Assembly (NCBI GenBank): GCA_963786975.1
Contig: CAWBBE010000010.1
Span: 372,001-436,000 of the forward strand
Direction: 5' to 3'
Length of the DNA stretch: 64,000 bases
Origin: Palsa-506 sp963786975
Lineage (GTDB): Bacteria; Actinomycetota; Actinomycetes; Streptosporangiales; Streptosporangiaceae
The position numbers and the translations under genes are program-made. Positions within the stretch are counted from its first letter, which is position 1. Every line of letters begins with the position of its first letter. The notes under the pieces are model-generated. The model made no database searches and had not been told where the DNA came from. It was given only the letters and a program-made list of their open reading frames with translations. Positions 33,946 to 42,835 of the stretch are shown here, one piece after another.

Positions 33946-34881
33946 ATGACTGCACCAACAATGTGCCTAATCCTCAGCGAGAACTGGACCATGACCTCCG
34001 GCCGCGACCTGCCGGCCCTGGTGCGCTGGGCTCGTGAGGCCGAGGACGCCGGTTTCGACTCGGTGATGATCAGCGAGCACATCGTGCTCGGCCCGGCCGC
34101 GGCCAGCAACGGGCTAATGCGCAATCCGCGCGAGTACGCGCTGCCCGGCAACCAGGACCCGGCGACACCGTGGCCGAGCTCGGTGGTGCTGCTCTCGGCA
34201 ATCGCCGCGGTCACCGAGCGAATCCGGCTGGTGGCCGGCGCGGTGATCGCGCCGCTGCGGCATCCGCTGCTGATCGCCCGCGAGCTTGGCTCGCTCGACC
34301 TGCTCAGCCGCGGCCGGCTGGTCGTGCAGCCGACGGTCTCCTGGCTGGCGGAGGAATACGCCGCGCTGGGCGTGCCGTTCCGCCGCCGCGGTGACCTGCT
34401 GGACGAGCATCTTCAGGCGTGGGCGGCGCTCTGGCGGAACACGCCGGCCTCGTATACGGGGGAGCACTACTCATTCCGGGACGTCTACTTCGAGCCGAAG
34501 GCCTTCCGGCCGGGGGGCCCGGCGCTGTGGCTCGGCGGCGGCAGCTTGCACCAGCGCATGCTGGACCGAATCGTCCGCTACGGCGACGGATTCAACCCGC
34601 TTGGCCAGCCGGATCCGGCGGATCTGCGGCGCCTGGCGGCGGCGATGCTGGCGGCCGGCCGGGATCCGGCCAGACTCGAACTCGTCGGCGGGACCCGCGC
34701 GGTGTTCCCCGAAGACGGCGGCGTGGCCGATCTCGGCCAGGCCCTGGCGGCCATCCTGCCCCAGGCTGCGGATGGCTTCAGCACGTTCTGCATCAAGCCG
34801 TCCCAGTTCACCGACGACCCGCACGATGTCGGCCGCCTCTGTCGCGAGATCATCCGCCGGGTCGACGAGATGCTGCCTTAA
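33946..34881 (+). CDS. Luciferase-like flavin-dependent oxidoreductase
   Basis: A 311-residue bacterial-luciferase-fold enzyme (LLM class, FMN or F420). It has LVRWAREAEDAGFDSVMISEHIVLG, IRLVAGAVIAPLRHPLLIARELGSLDLLSRGRL and ALWLGGGSLHQRMLDRIVRYGDGFNPL. The ATG at 33946 has GGAGGGG three bases upstream; the longer frame from 33865 lies inside the palindrome region. Its place behind the ring-cleavage genes and its own large palindrome suggest a regulated step in the same catabolism. Confidence 0.88.
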   Translation: MTAPTMCLILSENWTMTSGRDLPALVRWAREAEDAGFDSVMISEHIVLGPAAASNGLMRNPREYALPGNQDPATPWPSSVVLLSAIAAVTERIRLVAGAVIAPLRHPLLIARELGSLDLLSRGRLVVQPTVSWLAEEYAALGVPFRRRGDLLDEHLQAWAALWRNTPASYTGEHYSFRDVYFEPKAFRPGGPALWLGGGSLHQRMLDRIVRYGDGFNPLGQPDPADLRRLAAAMLAAGRDPARLELVGGTRAVFPEDGGVADLGQALAAILPQAADGFSTFCIKPSQFTDDPHDVGRLCREIIRRVDEMLP

Positions 34882-34988
34882 CCGGTATCCGCCAGGGCCG
34901 GGACCCCAGAGCCGTATCGCCAGTCGTTCCATGATCCGGGCCTGCCCGGACCGCGTTCAGCTTTGCAGAAATACCCCGAGGAACTGTC

Positions 34989-35180
34989 ATGCTCGCCTTC
35001 CAAGGAGCGTCTCAGGATCTAGCGTCCGTCCAGCTGCTGATCGTATTCTTTGCGATCGTCGCGGTGATCTTCTGGCGCACGATACTCACGATCGTGCTTA
35101 CGGTCGCCGCAATCGTGCTCGCCGTACTGCTCACTTCCGGGGCAGTCGAGCTGCTCCTGCTATTCCGGCGTGGCGGGTAG
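34989..35180 (+). CDS. Small membrane protein (63 residues)
   Basis: It starts MLAFQGASQDLASVQLLIVF and has two hydrophobic stretches (about 16-33 and 33-56) that may form one long or two short membrane segments, ending LLFRRGG. GAGGAA lies just upstream of the ATG at 34989. No family is recognised. Clean start and composition make it a likely real gene. Confidence 0.6.
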   Translation: MLAFQGASQDLASVQLLIVFFAIVAVIFWRTILTIVLTVAAIVLAVLLTSGAVELLLLFRRGG

Positions 35181-35206
35181 AGACCCCGAGCGGGCCGGGT
35201 AGGCGT

Positions 35207-36385
35207 TCAGTGCTGGCCGGCTGGCGGGCCCTGGCCTGGCCTGAGCAGGATCAGGGTGGCCAGGCAGACGGCGGCGAGCAGCGAGTACGGGACGAGATCC
35301 GATGTGGCCTGGGCCACCACGCCACTGCCAACGGCTGCGAATGCCTGACCGCCGGCCCAGGCGAGGTTGGCCAGGCCGAAGGCGAGGCCCTGGTTGAGCT
35401 CAAGCCGGTGCGCGCCCTCACTCAGCAGGGCCGCGGCCGGCGTGAACAGCGTGCCGAACGCCGGCATTCCTGCGATCAGCACGGCGACCAGCAGCGATGC
35501 CGGGGAGAGCAACGGCGCGAGCACGCTGATGGCAACCGCGGCGAGCAGCGATAGCCGGATGGGTACCAGCGCGCCACGCCGATCGGACAGCCGCCAGGCC
35601 ATCGGTGAGAGCGCTGACTCGATGGCCGCCGCGCCCAGGAACGTGGCCCCGATGATGGTGGCCGTGGCGCCCAGGTCACTAAGGCGCAGCGGCGCGAGCA
35701 CGTCCAGCACCCCGAATCCCAGGCCCGCCAGCATCGTGAGCCACATGCCGGTACCCACCTGGCGGTCCCGGACCGCGGGCCATGCCGCCCGCAGGCCCTG
35801 CGGCGCCGGAACGCGCGGGCCAGGCACGAAGAAAGCCACGACCATCAGCGCGGTTCCCGCAACCGCGGCAGCAGCGAAGGCCGGCCCGGTTCCCACCCGG
35901 GCGGCAATGGCTCCGACGACCGGCCCGAACAGCGCACCGACGACCGCGGCGCCCAGCGCGGTACCGAGCAGCTCACCGCGCCGCTCAGCCGGCGCGGCAG
36001 TGGCCAGCCAGGCCATGCCCGCGGCCCAGGTGCACGCCCCGGCCAGGCCCTGGACGAAGCGCGCCGAGTCCAGCACGACCGGGCTGGACGCCCAGCCGAA
36101 GATCAGCGTCGACCCGCTCATCAGCGCCAGCCCCAGGAGCACCACCAGCCGGTCACCCAGCCTGGCGGTGAGCAGCCCGCCCGGCAGTGCGCCGACCAGC
36201 GTGCCCAGGGGATACGCGGCGACCAGCAGCCCGGCTCCCGCCTTGGACAGCCCGGCTGACCGGACGTAATGCGGCAGCAGCGGTGTCAGCGCAGTGAAGA
36301 ACACCGTGTCCACCAGCACCAGCGCGCAGACGAAGCTGAGCAGAGCAAGCACAGGGGGAGCAAGCCGCCGCCGGGGCGGCGTCAT
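35207..36385 (-). CDS. MFS transporter
   Basis: A 392-residue major facilitator with twelve membrane segments: ALLSFVCALVLVDTVFFTALTPLLPHYV (segment 1), GLLVAAYPLGTLVGALPGGLLTARLGDRLVV with the loop 2-3 motif, and LIFGWASSPVVLDSARFVQGLAGACTW. It resembles small-molecule or drug exporters. The substrate is not known. Confidence 0.88.
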   Translation of the reverse strand: MTPPRRRLAPPVLALLSFVCALVLVDTVFFTALTPLLPHYVRSAGLSKAGAGLLVAAYPLGTLVGALPGGLLTARLGDRLVVLLGLALMSGSTLIFGWASSPVVLDSARFVQGLAGACTWAAGMAWLATAAPAERRGELLGTALGAAVVGALFGPVVGAIAARVGTGPAFAAAAVAGTALMVVAFFVPGPRVPAPQGLRAAWPAVRDRQVGTGMWLTMLAGLGFGVLDVLAPLRLSDLGATATIIGATFLGAAAIESALSPMAWRLSDRRGALVPIRLSLLAAVAISVLAPLLSPASLLVAVLIAGMPAFGTLFTPAAALLSEGAHRLELNQGLAFGLANLAWAGGQAFAAVGSGVVAQATSDLVPYSLLAAVCLATLILLRPGQGPPAGQH

Positions 36386-36490
36386 GCCCGCATGGTCTCC
36401 GCCACGACAGCGATCATAAGAAACCGGCCGCGGCTGACCTGGCGCCGCCCGGCCCCGGCGGTGCGAGCACCAGCAGCTGGCCGCACGTGG

Positions 36491-37399
36491 CTAGCGCTGG
36501 GCGGGGCGCCCGGATACCAGGGCGCGGTGCTCGCGGAGCAGCTTGCGGACGGCGGCGCGGTGCAAGGGCGTGCGGCGGGACAGCGCGCGGAGAGTCTCGC
36601 CGAGCAGGACCGCGACCCAGAACAATCCGGCGGCGGGCCGGCCGTGGCGCATGCCGTACAGGCGGACCTTATTCGCGCACTGCAGGGCGTAGAGCTCCGG
36701 CCGTACCCGTGCCTCGCCGCCCAGGTGGGTCACGTTCACGTCGGTGAATGCCAGCCGGAAGCCAGCGTCGGCGGCGCGCAGCTCGAACTCGGTCTCCTCG
36801 GAGTAGAGGAAGAACGTCTCGTCCCAGGCACCGACCTGCTTGAGGCACTCGCGGCTCATCATCGTCACCGCACCGCTGGCCCAGTCGGCGCGGGTCAGGC
36901 TGGTGTAATCCGGCGGGCCGGCGATTTGCTCGCTGAGGGTACCGAGGCGGCCGGCCAGCCCGCCGCCGAGCAGCGCCTCGCTCCAGGCGCGCAGCAGCGT
37001 CGGCCGGCGGCGCAGCGACGGGTACGGCTTGCCGGTGCCGCGGAGCAGGCGGGGCACCGCGATCCCGGCGCCCGGCCGGCCGAGGGCCGCGAGCATCGGC
37101 CGGACGCAGCCGGGGCTCAGCCGCACGCTCGGGCTGAGGATCAGCACGGCGTCCGTGGACGGATCGAAGCTGATCACCGCGTTCGCCGCGGCGGCGAAAC
37201 CCAGGTTCGCGCCCAGCCCGACGATGGCCGCGTCCGGTGCCATGCGGTGCGCCACCTCCAGCGTGCCGTCCGCGGAGGCGCCATCGGCTATCACCAGGTG
37301 CCAGTCGTCAACGCCGTCCAGCCCGGCGGGCAAGGACGTGAGCAGATCAGGAAGCAGCCGCTCACTGTTGTAGGCGAGTATCCCGACGGTCAGGCGCAC
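36491..37399 (-). CDS. Glycosyltransferase family 2
   Basis: A 302-residue GT-A fold enzyme of the rhamnosyltransferase-like type. It begins VGILAYNSERLLPDLLTSL, has VIADGASADGTLEVA, NLGFAAAANAVI and the acceptor-side YTSLTRADWASGAVTMMSRECLKQVGAWDETFFLYSEETEF. The GTG at 37399 has AAGGAGGGG upstream. It probably adds a sugar to a cell-surface glycan or a metabolite. Confidence 0.88.
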   Translation of the reverse strand: MRLTVGILAYNSERLLPDLLTSLPAGLDGVDDWHLVIADGASADGTLEVAHRMAPDAAIVGLGANLGFAAAANAVISFDPSTDAVLILSPSVRLSPGCVRPMLAALGRPGAGIAVPRLLRGTGKPYPSLRRRPTLLRAWSEALLGGGLAGRLGTLSEQIAGPPDYTSLTRADWASGAVTMMSRECLKQVGAWDETFFLYSEETEFELRAADAGFRLAFTDVNVTHLGGEARVRPELYALQCANKVRLYGMRHGRPAAGLFWVAVLLGETLRALSRRTPLHRAAVRKLLREHRALVSGRPAQR

Positions 37400-37832
37400 G
37401 GGCAGCGCCCCTCCTTCCGAGCCGAACCGCGGCAGCGCGCAGCGGCAAGCAGTAATCGATCAGCTACGACTGGTGATAATAGCGAGTGCAGCGCGCAATC
37501 GCCCAGGCTGCCGTCCGCGGACAGCGGGAGATTCACCGCTGCGGCCGGATAGGTGAACTGCCACGCGCTGGCCTTCCCGCCGGGCAGCCGGGTTACCCCG
37601 GTAGGTCCGTTATGGCTGCTTGCGCCCGGCGCGCGGGCCAGGGCGCCGGTCGCGGGGATAGACCGGCGCTGTTCCAGGAATATGCGCAATTAAATCCAGC
37701 TGGCCGGCGAACGGCACCATCAGCTGGATAGCAGAAACATAGAATTACGCGACAGCATTGGCTAACGTCAGGATAGGTGTATGGACGTGCAATGCTGCGC
37801 GTCCGCGCGGATCTCCGGAAGGGAAAACGCGC
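37400..37832. other. Divergent gap with long inverted repeat, no gene seen
   Basis: ATCCAGCTG at 37694-37702 and CAGCTGGAT at 37721-37729 are exact complements with an 18-base spacer. An A/T-rich patch (37735-37790) follows and likely holds the promoter of the GAF gene at 37833. Open frames here are shadows. Confidence 0.5.
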
Positions 37833-38954
37833 ATGGCATCGCGGGACGGCCGGGTTAGGACCGTAAGTCTGGCGGCGTTGGCACTCCTTGGGACTGCTGG
37901 TGTATTCGTATTCGGCGTCCTGGCCGGCGAGGGCGGCAAGGACTATCTTCGCAATATTGTCCTGGGGGTTATATGTTCGGTGATTCCCGCTACCGTCACG
38001 GCTGTCAACAGATTCACCGCGAAACGGCTGCTGCGGGCGGAAACAGACGCGCGTGAGCGCGCGGTCGCTGAGCGGGAACGCGCGCTGCAGAGCAAGGCCG
38101 AAGCCGAGCGGCGGACCGCCGAGGTGCGGATCGATGCGGAGGCGCACCTTATCTTCGCGCTGCGGGCGCGGCTTTCGCCGAGCCTGTACTGCCTGGGGAA
38201 GATCGCCGCGGCGGCGTCGGACCGGCAGGTGGCACCGCTGATCGGCAGCTTGTCCCAGGCGATCGTGGCGGCCGCGATCGGGCATGACAATTCCGCCGAG
38301 ACTCGCCGGAGCATCTTCTTCGCCGTCCAGGGCGACCGCATGCGCTGCGTCAGCTACGCGGGCTATGAGGGAGCGCAGGACACCGGCCGTACCGTGCTCA
38401 GGAACAGCCCGGACGACCCGGTCGGCCAGTACCTGTTCGGCCTGCTGGCCGAGCGCGAGGCACTGCTGATCCCGGACGTGGAGGCGGCCGGCCTTCCGGT
38501 GCGGTTCCCGGCCCGCCGGAGTTACCAGACGATCATCGCCACCGCGATCATGGCGGGCGATGCCCCGTACGGCATCCTGACCCTCGACTCGCCGCAGCCG
38601 CATTCGCTGGGCCAGCCGGACCTGGAGATCATGAAGACGCTCGCGAACCTGCTCGGCGTCGGACTCGCGCTAGCGGCCAGGCGAAACAGCAGGCGGCCAG
38701 CGCAGGTTCCGGCGCAGGGTAATCGAGATGTAGCCATCGGTAATGATTTACTGGTCTCGGTCGGCGACGCTTCGCGCTGGCGGCCGAACTGCGAGCGTGG
38801 GGAGGGCCATGCAGTTGAAGGCGGAGAAAGTCGTCGATCCCGAGTCAATCGCCTGGATCGAGCACCGCGAGGACAGCCGCAGCTACTTCGAGTCGGCGTG
38901 GCACCGGGCGGTCAGCGAGGCGGCGCTCGACCTGGAACGCCGCAGGCGGCATGA
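37833..38954 (+). CDS. Membrane-anchored GAF-domain protein
   Basis: A 373-residue protein. Residues about 10-60 include two hydrophobic segments (VSLAALALLGTAGVFVFGVLA and YLRNIVLGVICSVIPATVTAV), then a basic coiled coil rich in Arg/Ala/Glu (about 66-100). A GAF domain covers about 115-290 (RSIFFAVQGDRMRCVSYAGYEG, PYGILTLDSPQPHSLGQPDLEIMKTLANLLGVGLALAARR). The ATG at 37833 has GGAAGGG upstream. The last 50 residues overlap the next gene by 146 bases in another frame, so the true 3' end may be disturbed by a frameshift. Confidence 0.75.
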   Translation: MASRDGRVRTVSLAALALLGTAGVFVFGVLAGEGGKDYLRNIVLGVICSVIPATVTAVNRFTAKRLLRAETDARERAVAERERALQSKAEAERRTAEVRIDAEAHLIFALRARLSPSLYCLGKIAAAASDRQVAPLIGSLSQAIVAAAIGHDNSAETRRSIFFAVQGDRMRCVSYAGYEGAQDTGRTVLRNSPDDPVGQYLFGLLAEREALLIPDVEAAGLPVRFPARRSYQTIIATAIMAGDAPYGILTLDSPQPHSLGQPDLEIMKTLANLLGVGLALAARRNSRRPAQVPAQGNRDVAIGNDLLVSVGDASRWRPNCERGEGHAVEGGESRRSRVNRLDRAPRGQPQLLRVGVAPGGQRGGARPGTPQAA

Positions 38955-39093
38955 GGCCGATGGCAAAGCCGCCATTAACGGGGCCGCCGTTAACGGGGCC
39001 GCCGTTAACGGGGCCGCCGTTAACGGGGCCGCCGTTAACGGGGCCGCCGAGCCAGCGTCGTTAGGCCGTGGCCAGTCAGTGCTGCTGCGGTAG
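38809..39093 (+). CDS. Small protein with AAVNG pentapeptide repeat
   Basis: A 94-residue protein that starts MQLKAEKVVDPESIAWIEH and continues with an acidic/basic helical part (EAALDLERRRRHEADGK). It then has five tandem five-residue repeats (AAVNG, first copy AAING) and ends EPASLGRGQSVLLR. GGGGAGGG directly precedes the ATG at 38809. No family is recognised. The repeats come from a 15-bp minisatellite. The start lies inside the GAF gene. Confidence 0.6.
   Translation: MQLKAEKVVDPESIAWIEHREDSRSYFESAWHRAVSEAALDLERRRRHEADGKAAINGAAVNGAAVNGAAVNGAAVNGAAEPASLGRGQSVLLR
38968..39042. repeat. 15-bp coding minisatellite, five copies
   Basis: Unit GCCGCCGTTAACGGG, five tandem copies, the first with ATTAACGGG. 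The four later copies are identical, so the array is young and its copy number may vary between strains. Confidence 0.9.
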
Positions 39094-39328
39094 CAGCCGG
39101 GCCGGGGCAGGCCGGCCTGGCTTTCCCTGGGCGGCGCAACTGGTGCCGGCGGGAGGCTCTCCGGCAGATCCCGGGCCGCGTGCGATCCGGGCCAGGCTGA
39201 CCAGCCTGGGCACGACCCGTATCTTCTGGTTGTTGCCCGCGATAACCGTCCCGCCGGATACTTGCGCTAACTGAGACTCCATCGGCGGGTTCTCGGGCGG
39301 TCGGCTGAGCGCAGAGAGGACGAGGCCA

Positions 39329-40330
39329 ATGGAGGGGATCTGCGGGAGCTGCGGGCTGCCCCTGGCGGCCCGCGACGCATTCTGCGGAAGCTGTGGTCAG
39401 CCGGTTGCGGCCATGATCCCGGCGGAACCGGCGTCGTTAGCCACCGCCCCGGTGACCGCGGATCCGGTGGCGGATCCGGCGCCGCCGGGTCGTACTGGCG
39501 GGCCGGCCCGGTCCGGCTGGCCGAGCCGGCTGGGCGGGTCGATTCCGGCAGATGCCGCGGTCGGGCAGCGGACACCGAATGCCGAGTATCTCGGTCACCG
39601 GCTGGTCTACGACAAGGCCCCCGAGGGGTCATTCGACCCGCTCAGCAACGGACGGCTGCTCTGGCAGTTCGGCATGCGCCTGCTGTTGTACTTCATGGTC
39701 TACTGGCTCGGCGGGCTGGTTGCGGGGATCGCGCTGCTGATCCTCGGCTTCGCGGCCGGCTTCAGCGTGGCGGTGACACTGTGGTGGGTCGGCGCGGTCA
39801 TCATCGGATTGCTGTTCACCGGCTTGTTCCTGCTGATGCCGGTGCCTGCGCTGCTGTCGGAGTGGAAGTTCTTCGTAGACGGCAAGGCATCGGCCGGGCC
39901 GGCCGCATTCGATCACATCGCGTGGGCCCTGCAGCAGCGACGGAGTCCCCTTGACGTGGTTCAGGTACGGAGGCTGAAGCTGGCCGGCGGTGCGGGCCGC
40001 GACTACCTGGAAATCGGCCGGGGCCTGTTCACCGGCTTCGTCTCCTGCTTCGATTACGGCGAGGATCTTTACGTCGGCTGGACTTTCTGGCTGCGGATCT
40101 CCCCGCTGCGCTTCACGTTCATGATCATCGCGAGGCTGTGGCAGATGCTGATGCAACGGGGATCGGAGCTGTATGTCTCGCTGCGCTACGACTACGCCAG
40201 GGCGATGCGGGAGGTCATGCACAGCGTCGCGAGGGAAGGCGTCGACGTCGCGACCGGCCAGCTGCGCCCGCAGGGCGGGGGCGCCGCCGAGTCGATCATG
40301 CCGGTCGTCGTGTCAGACATCGACAGATAG
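39329..40330 (+). CDS. Zinc-ribbon membrane protein (first of a pair)
   Basis: A 333-residue protein with an N-terminal zinc ribbon (Cys5, Cys8, Cys19, Cys22), a Pro/Ala linker to about residue 75, then three hydrophobic segments between about 112 and 178 (LLLYFMVYWLGGLVAGIALLILGFAA and following). A soluble C-terminal domain of about 150 residues follows (RRLKLAGGAGRDYLEIGRGLFTGFVSCF, DLYVGWTFWLRISPLRFTF). The family is not known. It has GAGGACGAGG upstream and stands in front of a second zinc-ribbon protein. Confidence 0.75.
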   Translation: MEGICGSCGLPLAARDAFCGSCGQPVAAMIPAEPASLATAPVTADPVADPAPPGRTGGPARSGWPSRLGGSIPADAAVGQRTPNAEYLGHRLVYDKAPEGSFDPLSNGRLLWQFGMRLLLYFMVYWLGGLVAGIALLILGFAAGFSVAVTLWWVGAVIIGLLFTGLFLLMPVPALLSEWKFFVDGKASAGPAAFDHIAWALQQRRSPLDVVQVRRLKLAGGAGRDYLEIGRGLFTGFVSCFDYGEDLYVGWTFWLRISPLRFTFMIIARLWQMLMQRGSELYVSLRYDYARAMREVMHSVAREGVDVATGQLRPQGGGAAESIMPVVVSDIDR

Positions 40331-40333
40331 CTC

Positions 40334-40376
40334 CCCGGATGGCAGCGTTGCCCGGATGGCAGCGTTGCCCGGATGG
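40334..40376. repeat. 17-bp tandem repeat, 2.5 copies
   Basis: CCCGGATGGCAGCGTTG at 40334-40350 and 40351-40367, then CCCGGATGG. It lies five bases after the stop of the zinc-ribbon gene. Confidence 0.85.
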
Positions 40377-40523
40377 ACCGAGCGGGGTGATTGACCGCGA
40401 GACTGGTCCAACCGGTTATTCCGCCCAGCGCTCCGGTTAGGCGGATAATCGGGGAGTCCGGCTGCCCGGGACCGCGAGTGCCCGGCAGGCCGCCAGCCGG
40501 GCCACGCGGGATGGGGGAGGGAC

Positions 40524-41618
40524 ATGCGTTTTTGCACGGCATGCGGGCACCTGAGGGGCGGATCGGAACGGTACTGCACGGCATGTGGTACCGCGATCGC
40601 CGGCCTGGCAAGCGCCGAGGAACAGTCACCCGAGGCGGCGGGCCGGTCGTCCGCGGCAGCGGGACAATCACCCGGGACTGCGGGCCAGTTACAAGGGGCA
40701 GCGGACCAGCTGGTCAGGTCTCCTGCCGCTCCGCCTGCGCCGGTCACCGGCGACGAGCCGGACACGATGACGGCCCTCCTGCCGGCTGGCGGCCTGGCCG
40801 TACCGGAACAGCCAGGCAATACGTCCGGGCAGGCCGTCGGTGAAGACACGTACGGCGACCGCTATGCCCCGGGCAGCCTGCCGAGCGGCGGATCGGCAGA
40901 TCGCTCCGGGACGCCGCCGGCCGCCGCCTACCGCACCGGATCCGCCGGGCCGGATGACCTGCTCACGGCGGGCCCGCCGGGCGGTGGCCGGCGGAACCTC
41001 ATCGTCGCCGCGCTGGCCGCCTTCGTGGTGCTGGTCGCCGGGGGCGGCGTGGCCGTCTGGCTGACGCACCGGCAGCACGCCGCGGCCGGCCAGCCCGCGG
41101 CGCAGCCGACGCCAGCAGGCGCCCAGCCGCAAGCGGGGGCGAGCGGGCCCTCGTCACCATTGCCGACGCCGACTGCAACGGCGACCCCGGCGGCTGCGCC
41201 TACTCCGGCCAGCAGCGGAAGCCTGGTCACGGCCGCGCCCGGCGCGGCCCAGGCACCGGCCGCGCCACCGGTCGAAGCGTTCCTCAACAGCTACTTCACG
41301 GCAATCAACAACCGCGATTACCAGCAATACCGGGCGCTGCTCAGTCACCAGATGCGGCGGGCCATATCGCAAGGCGTATTCAACGCCGGCTACCGGTCCA
41401 CCGCCGACTCCGGCGCCACGATCACGTCCATCACCGGTAGCGGCCCCGGGCGGCTGGCCGTGGCCGTCACCTTCACCAGCCACCAGCAGCCGGCGGGCAG
41501 CCCTACGCATACCGCGTGCACGCACTGGGATATCACGCTTTACCTGCGGCAGCGCGGCGGCGGTTACGTGATCGGGCGCCCGCCAGCGGGTTATCACGCC
41601 GCCTATCAGGCCTGCTGA
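40524..41618 (+). CDS. Zinc-ribbon, single-pass membrane protein with outer NTF2-like domain
   Basis: A 364-residue protein: zinc ribbon at the N-terminus (Cys4, Cys7, Cys18, Cys21), a long Ala/Gly/Pro-rich cytoplasmic linker, one membrane segment at about 158-177 (LIVAALAAFVVLVAGGGVAVWL), a Pro/Thr/Ala stalk, and an outer domain from about 250 (VEAFLNSYFTAINNRDYQQYRALLS) that looks like an NTF2/SnoaL fold. GGGGGAGGGAC precedes the ATG. This plan is frequent in actinomycetes and may sense or bind something outside; the ligand is unknown. Confidence 0.75.
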   Translation: MRFCTACGHLRGGSERYCTACGTAIAGLASAEEQSPEAAGRSSAAAGQSPGTAGQLQGAADQLVRSPAAPPAPVTGDEPDTMTALLPAGGLAVPEQPGNTSGQAVGEDTYGDRYAPGSLPSGGSADRSGTPPAAAYRTGSAGPDDLLTAGPPGGGRRNLIVAALAAFVVLVAGGGVAVWLTHRQHAAAGQPAAQPTPAGAQPQAGASGPSSPLPTPTATATPAAAPTPASSGSLVTAAPGAAQAPAAPPVEAFLNSYFTAINNRDYQQYRALLSHQMRRAISQGVFNAGYRSTADSGATITSITGSGPGRLAVAVTFTSHQQPAGSPTHTACTHWDITLYLRQRGGGYVIGRPPAGYHAAYQAC

Positions 41619-41681
41619 CCGGGCGGCCGGAAGCGGCCGCCGCCAGGCGGCCAGGCGGCCCGGCGGCGGCCCGGCGGGCGG

Positions 41682-42643
41682 TCAGCTGCCCCTGATGTCC
41701 TGCAGGAAGTCGATCAGGCCGGCGAAGTACGTCTCCTGATCGTCGTACATGCTCAGGTGACTGCCATCCGGGCAGTACAGGTAACGGCCCGCTGGCAGGC
41801 GGCCCGCCATCATCTCCATGTGCGCCGGATCCATCGTGTCGTGCCGGGCGCCGATGACCAGGGCGGGCACCTCGATGGACGCGAGTTCCCCGGTCCGGTC
41901 CCAGCTGGCGAGCTTGGCGTCGGCGCTGATGCCAAGCTCGCTCGGGCCCTGCATGGACACGTAGATGGCCGGGTTGATATGGGCGAACGCGCGCTGCACC
42001 GGATCGGGGTAGTCCTCGGCCGGCATGCGCAGCACATGATGGACGTAGTGCTGCTCGTTCAGCAGCTCCATGTACCTCGGATTCTCGATATCGCCCTTCG
42101 CCTCAAGCGCCTGGATCTCGGCCAGTGCCGCCTGGTCCATCTTCGGCATCAGCACCTGCCGGGCGTAAGCGTTGTAGTCCGGGACGCTGGCCATCATGTT
42201 GGAGATGACGAGCCCGCGCAGGTGCTGCTGATAGCGAAGGGCGTACTCGATGGCGAGGATGCCGCCCCAGGACTGGCCGTAGAGAACGAAGTTGCCCCGG
42301 TCCAGCCCGAGCGCCTGGCGGACCTGCTCCACCTCGTCGACGAAGCGGCCGACTTCCCAGAGCGACGGCTCGTCGGGCTGATCGCTGAAGCCCGAGCCGA
42401 GCTGGTCGTAGTAGTAGTACTCGATTCCGGCGGCCGGCAGGTAGCTGTCGCAGGCCTCCAGGTACTCATGGGTTGCCCCTGGCCCGCCGTGCAACAGCAG
42501 CACCCTGAGATCCGGATCGTTGCCGACCCGCTTCGTCCACACCCGGTACGGGCCGGCCGCGTGCTCACCGGGATCATCCGGGCGCCCCCGCTCAGCACAT
42601 CGTCCCGGCCGGAATAGTCCAGATAGCTGCTCAACGATCGCAT
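41682..42643 (-). CDS. Proline iminopeptidase-family hydrolase, one frameshift
   Basis: An alpha/beta hydrolase of the prolyl aminopeptidase family: VLLLHGGPGATHEYLE, nucleophile in YGQSWGGILAIEYAL, acid in IGARHDTMDP and His in PDGSHLSMYD. The strong ribosome site AGGAGG precedes ATG 42643, whose frame (MRSLSSYLDYSGRDDVLSGG) moves into the main frame by a single-base shift near 42560, just before PYRVWTKRVG. The long in-frame N-terminus of the main frame lacks a start site and is an artefact of that shift. It removes N-terminal residues, typically proline, from peptides. Confidence 0.85.
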
Positions 42644-42835
42644 GCGCTCCTCCTGCCGCACCGGGCACAGGCGGCGGCCCGGATCCTCAGTAGCTTAGGC
42701 TGGCCGGGCGCAAGCATGCCCAGGCGGCCAGCAGGTGCTGACCGGGGCAACGGACCCGGCTGGCGGCCAGGCATCCGAATACCTTTCAGCTGAAACGGAT
42801 CCGCGGTGGTCATTGCCGCCGGCCGGGCCTGGCTG

